From Gammaproteobacteria bacterium (lineage in GTDB: Bacteria > Pseudomonadota > Gammaproteobacteria > Burkholderiales > Burkholderiaceae_D): a stretch of 47,185 bases of DNA. Within the stretch, counting starts at the first letter, position 1. Each line of letters begins with the position of its first letter. This document shows, piece by piece, positions 42,333-47,185 of the stretch. Position numbers and translations under genes: made by a program. The notes beneath the pieces are model-generated. The model was not told the origin of the DNA and searched no databases. It worked only from the letters and a program-made list of their open reading frames with translations. The stretch lies in the NCBI GenBank assembly GCA_903970185.1, contig CAJCIC010000101.1:1-47185 (forward strand), in the 5' to 3' direction.

Positions 42333-43235
42333 CCTTGCCACCTTGGCGCAATTAGGCGCGCAGGCGCCGGGCTCGGCAGCTTTCATGTCTTCGATCCAGC
42401 CGCCGAGTTCCTTCGCTGCGTGGTGACGTTGTGCCGGCGTTGCCATGGCGGAGACGGCGACCCATATCTCGCGGCCGGAAGCGCGCAGCGCCTCGTAATA
42501 CGTCCGCCTTTTCGGGTCAGGGCTGGTCTCCATGCGCCTTGCAAAGGCGGCGAGGTCGGTGATCACTTCATCGCGGGGCGGCTTGTCGCGGGCAATGTGA
42601 CTCAGGAGCGCGAGCAGTTCCTGCTCGCGCGCTTCCCGTTCGGCAAGCCACAGGTTCGGGTCGTCAGGTTGCGCATCGGTGAGCTTTTGCAGGTTTGCCT
42701 TCTGTTCTGCAGTGAGCGATCCGTACCAGTATTCGACGCGGTCAAGCCACTTCTCGAAGCGGTCATGGCGTCGCTTGAAGGTACTGCGGTCAACAAAATC
42801 GTCGCGATATTCGCGATCGTTGTCCTTGAACTTCTCCGCAGTCTTTGCGAGCTGCTCGGGCTTGAGTGACAAAGCGATGTCGGCGAGATCCGGCAGCGCG
42901 CGGTTGAGCGCGCGATAACCGCGCTCGCGCAGTGCATCTTCAAGCTTGTTGACATCGTCAAGCGTGACAGCGCGCTCGGCTTCATCCTGCAAGGCGCTGG
43001 CCAAGCCGACGTAGTCTTCAAGCTGCGTGCTTCGGTGCCAGGCGAAAAAATCCGCGACGCGCTGGCGCACCAGGCTTTCCTGCGCGGGTTCGAGGTCGAT
43101 GTAACGCCCAACCCAGAACATGACCACCGTCTCGCCGTGGTCGTACGCCACCTTGACTGCCCCGCAACCGCCAAGGCAGGACACGAGGAGGGCGCAAATC
43201 AGCGTCTTCAGCGTTCGAACGGTGGGCCTCCGCAT
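42309..43235 (-). CDS. DUF6279 family lipoprotein
   Basis: A 308-residue predicted lipoprotein: lipobox CLGGC with Cys24. AYDHGETVVMFWVGRYIDLEPAQESLVRQRVADFFAWHRSTQLEDY follows, the DUF6279 N-terminal pattern. The remainder is mostly helical and charged, with conserved YWYGSLTAEQKANL near 170. Function is unknown; it is probably anchored in the outer or inner membrane facing the periplasm. The ATG at 43235 is divergent from the histidine kinase at 43345. Confidence 0.87.
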   Translation of the reverse strand: MRRPTVRTLKTLICALLVSCLGGCGAVKVAYDHGETVVMFWVGRYIDLEPAQESLVRQRVADFFAWHRSTQLEDYVGLASALQDEAERAVTLDDVNKLEDALRERGYRALNRALPDLADIALSLKPEQLAKTAEKFKDNDREYRDDFVDRSTFKRRHDRFEKWLDRVEYWYGSLTAEQKANLQKLTDAQPDDPNLWLAEREAREQELLALLSHIARDKPPRDEVITDLAAFARRMETSPDPKRRTYYEALRASGREIWVAVSAMATPAQRHHAAKELGGWIEDMKAAEPGACAPNCAKVARLDPAHQQ

Positions 43236-43344
43236 GGGTGTGAGCGATCATTCTCAAGCTCGAGGCCCATAGACGCAAGCAAGGTGCCCACTTTGGGCAG
43301 CAAATTCTGGCGCGTCGACCATAGACCGGGCTAAAATTGCCGGC

Positions 43345-44607
43345 ATGACGGATAACAGCTCGTTGAGGGGGGACCTTGCGCGCGTTGCGCAGCGCTTGGG
43401 CGAGCGCCGCGAGGCCATCCTTGGCGCCTGGCGCGAGGCGGTTGAAGCGGATGCCATGCTTGTCACCAACGCCAGCCTGCCAAGGCGCCAGCTCGATGAC
43501 CATATCCCGGCACTGCTGCAGTCATTTGAACAGCACCTGCGCAGTTACGGCGGCCCAAGCGAGACCTCGGCGGAAGACGCCGAGCAACTCAAGGCGTCGC
43601 AACACGGCCAGGAACGCTGGCAGCAGGGTTTCCGGCTGGTCGAGGTGGTGCGCGAGTGGCGTCATTTGCAGCTGGCCTTGCACGACGAGCTCGGACGGCT
43701 GCTGCACGACGCGTCAGACGAGGCCACCGAGACGGCGCGCCGGCTGTTGACGATCCTTTGCATCGACGGCCTTGCCGAGAGCGCCGAGCGCTATGAAGCG
43801 ATGGAACGTCGCGAGGCGCAGCGTCGCCTCTCCGACCTTGAATCTGCACTATCGGGCTATGAGCAACTCGAGCGCCAGCGTGCCGAGGCGTGGCGCGAGG
43901 CGGCACATGACCTGCGCGGCAATCTCGGTGTCGTCAAGACCGCAACAGCAGTGCTCAATACCGGCGGCGTCAGTGACACGACACGCACCAAGTCGCTCGA
44001 TATCCTGCACCGCGGCGTCGAGTCGATGCACGAACTGCTCAACGAGCTCATCAGCCTTGCTCGCCTTGAAGCCGGCCGCGAGGTGCGCGAAATCCGTGAA
44101 TTCGATATTGCCGAACTCTGCATCCAGCTTTGCGAGGGCATGACGCAGATGGCCGAGCGTCGCGGCCTGAAACTGACGTACTCCGGTCCGGATTCGCTTG
44201 TCGTTGCCAGTGACCCGATGAAGATTCGTCGCATCGCGCAAAACCTGCTGGTCAATGCGCTGACCTACACCGCGCGCGGGTCGGTGCGTATCGTCATCGA
44301 TGCCAGCGCAGAGCATTCCTGGCAACTCGAGGTGGAAGACACCGGCCCGGGTGTTCCTGCGGCGGTCGCGGGTGCAGTGATCGAAGGCCCCGAACGGCAA
44401 AAGGCCATGATCCTGAATGGCCCGGGTGCAGGCAGCGCAGCTAACAATGGACCTTCAGGCAGCGGCTCGGCAGCGGGCGGCGAAGGCATCGGTTTGTCGA
44501 TCGTCAGGCGCCTTTGCGATCTGCTTGATGCGCGCCTTTCGCTGCGCTCGCCCGAGGCTGGCGGCAGCGTCTTTTGCGTGACCTTCCCGCGCACCTATCC
44601 GCGCTAG
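43345..44607 (+). CDS. Soluble sensor histidine kinase
   Basis: A 420-residue kinase without transmembrane segments. Residues about 10-140 form a helical sensor domain resembling the RsbRD N-terminal (RISBIN-type) module (ILGAWREAVEADAML onward). A coiled coil (about 150-180) leads to HisKA with the phospho-acceptor His188 in AHDLRGNLG. The ATPase domain follows: N-box NLLVNALTYT, G1 DTGPGVP and G2 GEGIGLSIVRRL. Between G1 and G2 lies a long ATP lid with a Gly/Ser/Ala-rich stretch. No response regulator is adjacent, so it is an orphan kinase whose partner is elsewhere. Confidence 0.9.
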   Translation: MTDNSSLRGDLARVAQRLGERREAILGAWREAVEADAMLVTNASLPRRQLDDHIPALLQSFEQHLRSYGGPSETSAEDAEQLKASQHGQERWQQGFRLVEVVREWRHLQLALHDELGRLLHDASDEATETARRLLTILCIDGLAESAERYEAMERREAQRRLSDLESALSGYEQLERQRAEAWREAAHDLRGNLGVVKTATAVLNTGGVSDTTRTKSLDILHRGVESMHELLNELISLARLEAGREVREIREFDIAELCIQLCEGMTQMAERRGLKLTYSGPDSLVVASDPMKIRRIAQNLLVNALTYTARGSVRIVIDASAEHSWQLEVEDTGPGVPAAVAGAVIEGPERQKAMILNGPGAGSAANNGPSGSGSAAGGEGIGLSIVRRLCDLLDARLSLRSPEAGGSVFCVTFPRTYPR

Positions 44608-44691
44608 GTCAGAGGCGCTTCATTTCCCGGGCATCGTAGTTGCTGGCCTCCTGCCTCGCGCCAGATCGCACCTGGCAAGCCAGGAGAGACG

Positions 44692-45420
44692 ATGCCCGAT
44701 TCGTCAAGGCCGAAAGACACGGATCCAGGCGGTGCCAAAAGCATCGCCAGCGAGCCCAGGACAGCAGCACTGCAATGGCCGCGCGTAACACGCCGTGGTT
44801 TCCTCTACAGCGCCGGGGCGGCAGCAGGCCTTGCAGCCACGTCGCTGCCTGTCGAGGCGGCGCCAGCCGCTGATGAGCGCGCCGCGGCAGAGGCAACGGC
44901 AGCCAGCACCGTGCCGATTTCGCTCAAGGTCAATGGCAGGCGTTACGACCTTAAGGTTGATACGCGCCTGACCTTGCTTGATGCCCTGCGCGAGACGCTC
45001 GGCCTTGCGGGTACCAAGAAAGGCTGTGACCGCGGCCAGTGCGGAGCCTGCACGGTGCTAGTCGATGATCGCCGGGTCAATGCCTGCCTGGCCCTCGCCG
45101 TGATGGTTCAGGGCACCGAGATCGTCACCATCGAGGGCCTCGGCACCCGCGGCACGCTGCATCCCGTGCAGGCGGCCTTTCTGAAACACGACGCCTTCCA
45201 GTGCGGCTACTGCACGCCCGGCCAGATCTGCTCGGCCGTGGCCGTGGTGGGCGAGATCCGTGCGCAATTTCCAAGTGCCGTGACGAAAGACGTGCGCCTG
45301 CCGCTTGGCGAGATCGATGCGGATGAGATTCGTGAGCGCATGAGCGGCAATATTTGTCGCTGCGGCGCCTACCAGAATATCGTCAGCGCGGTAGATGCCG
45401 TGCTCAAGGGCACGACCTAG
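44692..45420 (+). CDS. paoA: PaoA: 2Fe-2S subunit of periplasmic aldehyde oxidoreductase
   Basis: A 242-residue iron-sulfur subunit of a xanthine-oxidase-family enzyme. It has a twin-arginine signal (VTRRGFLYSAGAAAGLAA, residues 32-49), so the folded complex is exported by Tat. The plant-type cluster uses Cys112, Cys117, Cys120 and Cys132; the second cluster uses Cys171, Cys174, Cys222 and Cys224. The ATG at 44692 has AGGAG. It is the first gene of paoABC, whose E. coli equivalent detoxifies aromatic aldehydes in the periplasm. Confidence 0.93.
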   Translation: MPDSSRPKDTDPGGAKSIASEPRTAALQWPRVTRRGFLYSAGAAAGLAATSLPVEAAPAADERAAAEATAASTVPISLKVNGRRYDLKVDTRLTLLDALRETLGLAGTKKGCDRGQCGACTVLVDDRRVNACLALAVMVQGTEIVTIEGLGTRGTLHPVQAAFLKHDAFQCGYCTPGQICSAVAVVGEIRAQFPSAVTKDVRLPLGEIDADEIRERMSGNICRCGAYQNIVSAVDAVLKGTT

Positions 45421-45428
45421 GAGCACCG

Positions 45429-46415
45429 ATGCAGGCCTTTAACTACCAGCAACCGCACGAAATCGCCGAGGCGATCAGGATGATTAAGGCGCCTCGTGCC
45501 AAATTCATCGGTGGTGGCACCAACCTGGTCGACCTGATGAAAGGTGGCGCCGAGTCTCCCTTGACCCTCATCGATGTCACGCGCTTGCCGATGGCAAAAA
45601 TCGAGCTGACAGCAGATGGCGGCATGCGCATCGGTGCTGGCGTGCGCAACAGCGACGCAGCGCATCACGAGGAGCTGCGCCAGCGCTACCCGCTTCTGGC
45701 CGAGGCACTCCTGTCAGGCGCGTCGCCGCAGCTGCGCAACATGGCGACGGTCGGTGGCAATCTCTTGCAGCGCACGCGCTGTTACTACTTCTATGACACC
45801 GCCTATGGCGAGTGCAACAAGCGAAATCCGGGTTCCGGATGCGCCGCGCGCCAGGGCATCAACCGCATCCACGCCGTGCTTGGGGCAAGCGAGGCGTGCG
45901 TTGCCACCCACCCCTCGGACATGGCGGTGGCCCTTCTTGCGCTAGATGCCGTGGTCAAGGTCGAAGGGCCACAGGGTGCGCGCGACATTGCGCTTGCCGA
46001 CTTCCATCGCCTTCCCGGCAGTACGCCGGAAATCGATACGCAACTGCGACCGGACGAACTGATCGTGGCTGTCTGGTTGCCGCCCTCGCGCGCGGCGTCG
46101 CACTCGCACTACCTGAAAGTGCGCGATCGCCAGAGTTACGCCTTCGCGCTGGTCTCGGTTGCCGTTGCACTTGAGCTCGAAGGCGGACAGATCGCAGGCG
46201 CGCGCGTCGCGCTGGGAGGCGTTGCTCACAAGCCGTGGCGCGCTGCCGCAACTGAAGCGGCGCTGACTGGCGCGCCGTATTCGCAAGCGACGATCGAACG
46301 CGCGTCTGCCCTGGCGATGCAAGGCGCAGTGCCGCTTGCCCACAACGCCTTCAAGATTGAATTGGGCCGTCGCGCCGTTGCCCGGGCACTGACGGTTGCC
46401 GGGGAGAGGACATGA
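45429..46415 (+). CDS. paoB: PaoB: FAD-binding subunit of aldehyde oxidoreductase
   Basis: A 328-residue FAD subunit. The FAD motifs KFIGGGTNLVDLMKGG (25-40) and ATVGGNLLQRTRC (106-118) are present. PaoB proteins have a Cys-rich insertion that binds an extra 4Fe-4S cluster; here Cys118, Cys129 and Cys138 in the YGECNKRNPGSGC region match it. The ATG at 45429 has AGGAG 3 to 4 bases after the paoA stop, and the stop overlaps the paoC ATG (ATGA). Confidence 0.93.
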   Translation: MQAFNYQQPHEIAEAIRMIKAPRAKFIGGGTNLVDLMKGGAESPLTLIDVTRLPMAKIELTADGGMRIGAGVRNSDAAHHEELRQRYPLLAEALLSGASPQLRNMATVGGNLLQRTRCYYFYDTAYGECNKRNPGSGCAARQGINRIHAVLGASEACVATHPSDMAVALLALDAVVKVEGPQGARDIALADFHRLPGSTPEIDTQLRPDELIVAVWLPPSRAASHSHYLKVRDRQSYAFALVSVAVALELEGGQIAGARVALGGVAHKPWRAAATEAALTGAPYSQATIERASALAMQGAVPLAHNAFKIELGRRAVARALTVAGERT

Positions 46416-47185
46416 ACGAGCCGACAGGGGAAATTGGCCGGCCGATCGATCGCACCGATGGCTTGGCCAAGGTCACGGGTGCTGCCACCTACTCTGCCGA
46501 GTGGAAGCTCGAGGGCCTGGTCCATGCAGTGATGGTCGAAGCCCGCATTCCCAGGGGCCGCGTCAGCGGCATCGATGACACGCGCTCACGCGCGTGCGCG
46601 GATGTCATCGCGGTCATCACCCACCGCAATGCGCTGCCGCTCGCCGATGGCGGCAAGACGCTCGAGCCGCCTGCAGCCCGCGTCATCTCGGTGCTCCAGG
46701 ATGACCGCGTCAGCTACAACGGCCAGCCGATCGCGGTTGTCGTGGGGCAGACGCTTGAGGCTGCAAAGCGCGGTGCCGAACTGCTCGAGGTCAGCTACGA
46801 GCAGGATGCGCCGGTGCTTGACTACGAAAAGGCGCGGACATCGAACTATGCGCCCAAAGACGTCTCCGGCAGCAGCCCCGATTCGTCACGAGGCGATCTT
46901 GGCGCCGCCCTTGGCAGCGCTGCGGCTCGGATCGACGCGACCTATACCACCCCGCTTGAATTTCATAACCCGATGGAGCCGCATGCCACGCTTGCCGTGT
47001 GGCAAGGCGACAGGCTGACCGTCTACGATTCGACCCAGGGCGTGACATCGCTGCAAAAGTCGCTGGCGCGAACCTTTGGCATCGCGTCTGGAAATGTGCG
47101 CACCGTCTGCCTTTTCACCGGCGGTGGCTTTGGCTCGAAAGGCTCGATGTGGTCGCACGTCGTGCTCGCTGCAATGGCGGCGAGG
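46412..47185 (+). CDS. paoC: PaoC: molybdopterin-binding subunit, 5' part only
   Basis: The first 258 residues of the large catalytic subunit are visible; the rest lies beyond the window (about 730 residues are expected). It begins GRPIDRTDGLAKVTGAATYSAEW, the usual start of the aldehyde oxidase/xanthine dehydrogenase a/b hammerhead domain, and reaches TPLEFHNPMEPHATLAVW and FTGGGFGSKG, the first Moco-binding segment. It starts at ATG 46412, overlapping the paoB stop. It would oxidise aldehydes to acids with molybdenum cytosine dinucleotide. Confidence 0.93.
   Translation, partial: MNEPTGEIGRPIDRTDGLAKVTGAATYSAEWKLEGLVHAVMVEARIPRGRVSGIDDTRSRACADVIAVITHRNALPLADGGKTLEPPAARVISVLQDDRVSYNGQPIAVVVGQTLEAAKRGAELLEVSYEQDAPVLDYEKARTSNYAPKDVSGSSPDSSRGDLGAALGSAAARIDATYTTPLEFHNPMEPHATLAVWQGDRLTVYDSTQGVTSLQKSLARTFGIASGNVRTVCLFTGGGFGSKGSMWSHVVLAAMAAR

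Overview
The window looks like chromosomal DNA of a high-GC (about 60% by eye) member of the Pseudomonadota, most likely a betaproteobacterium of Burkholderiales type. Pointers are a type IV pilin with a two-cysteine C-terminus, small DUF3309/DUF1328 membrane proteins, a DUF4124 protein, a DUF6279 lipoprotein, branched-chain amino-acid-type ABC transporters and a periplasmic PaoABC aldehyde oxidase. This placement is inferred from gene content only. I saw no rRNA, tRNA, CRISPR array, insertion sequence or phage gene. Genes are tightly packed, and several convergent pairs overlap at their 3' ends.

Layout. 1-5073: assorted accessory genes. These are a truncated MHYT membrane sensor, a decayed copy and an intact copy of a FosX-like VOC gene in tandem, a secreted protein of unknown family, a cupin, a short stretch of possible gene debris, a DUF4440 protein and a DUF3089 hydrolase. 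5274-12453: a three-gene operon encoding an exported TPR-CHAT putative cysteine peptidase, a 1074-residue TpsA exoprotein with a haemagglutinin-type secretion domain, and its TpsB/FhaC-type outer-membrane transporter. The last two genes each begin at a TTG that overlaps the preceding stop codon. I rate this peptidase-coupled two-partner secretion system the most interesting system here. 12463-14010: two exported proteins of unknown role.

14267-18887: a Liv-type ABC importer (binding protein, two permeases and a fused LivG-LivF double ATPase). 18878-26507: a seven-gene minus-strand operon with a NMT1/SsuA-type ABC importer, a Gfo/Idh/MocA oxidoreductase, a DUF993 aldolase-like protein, a TIM-barrel isomerase and an HSL-type esterase. 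A TetR gene lies directly upstream. A perfect 20-bp palindrome sits inside the tetR promoter, and a 17/20 copy sits just downstream of the operon -10 box. Together they suggest an inducible pathway for an unidentified carbon compound.

26563-31711: a DUF4124 protein, an AmiD-like amidase gene overlapping an mntH gene, and a type IV pilin with a sigma-54-like promoter, a non-canonical start codon and a strong terminator whose hairpin contains the amiD start codon. Then come two divergent acyl-CoA ligases (30023-33567), a GMC oxidoreductase, an S4 RNA-binding protein, a sedolisin peptidase, an AI-2E-type transporter and a 2OG-Fe dioxygenase (33584-39097). 39221-43235 holds stress-type small genes (DUF1328, PNPOx-like, DUF3309), a GH15 glucoamylase/trehalase and a DUF6279 lipoprotein. 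43345-44607 is an orphan histidine kinase. 44692 to the end is paoABC, with paoC cut by the window edge.
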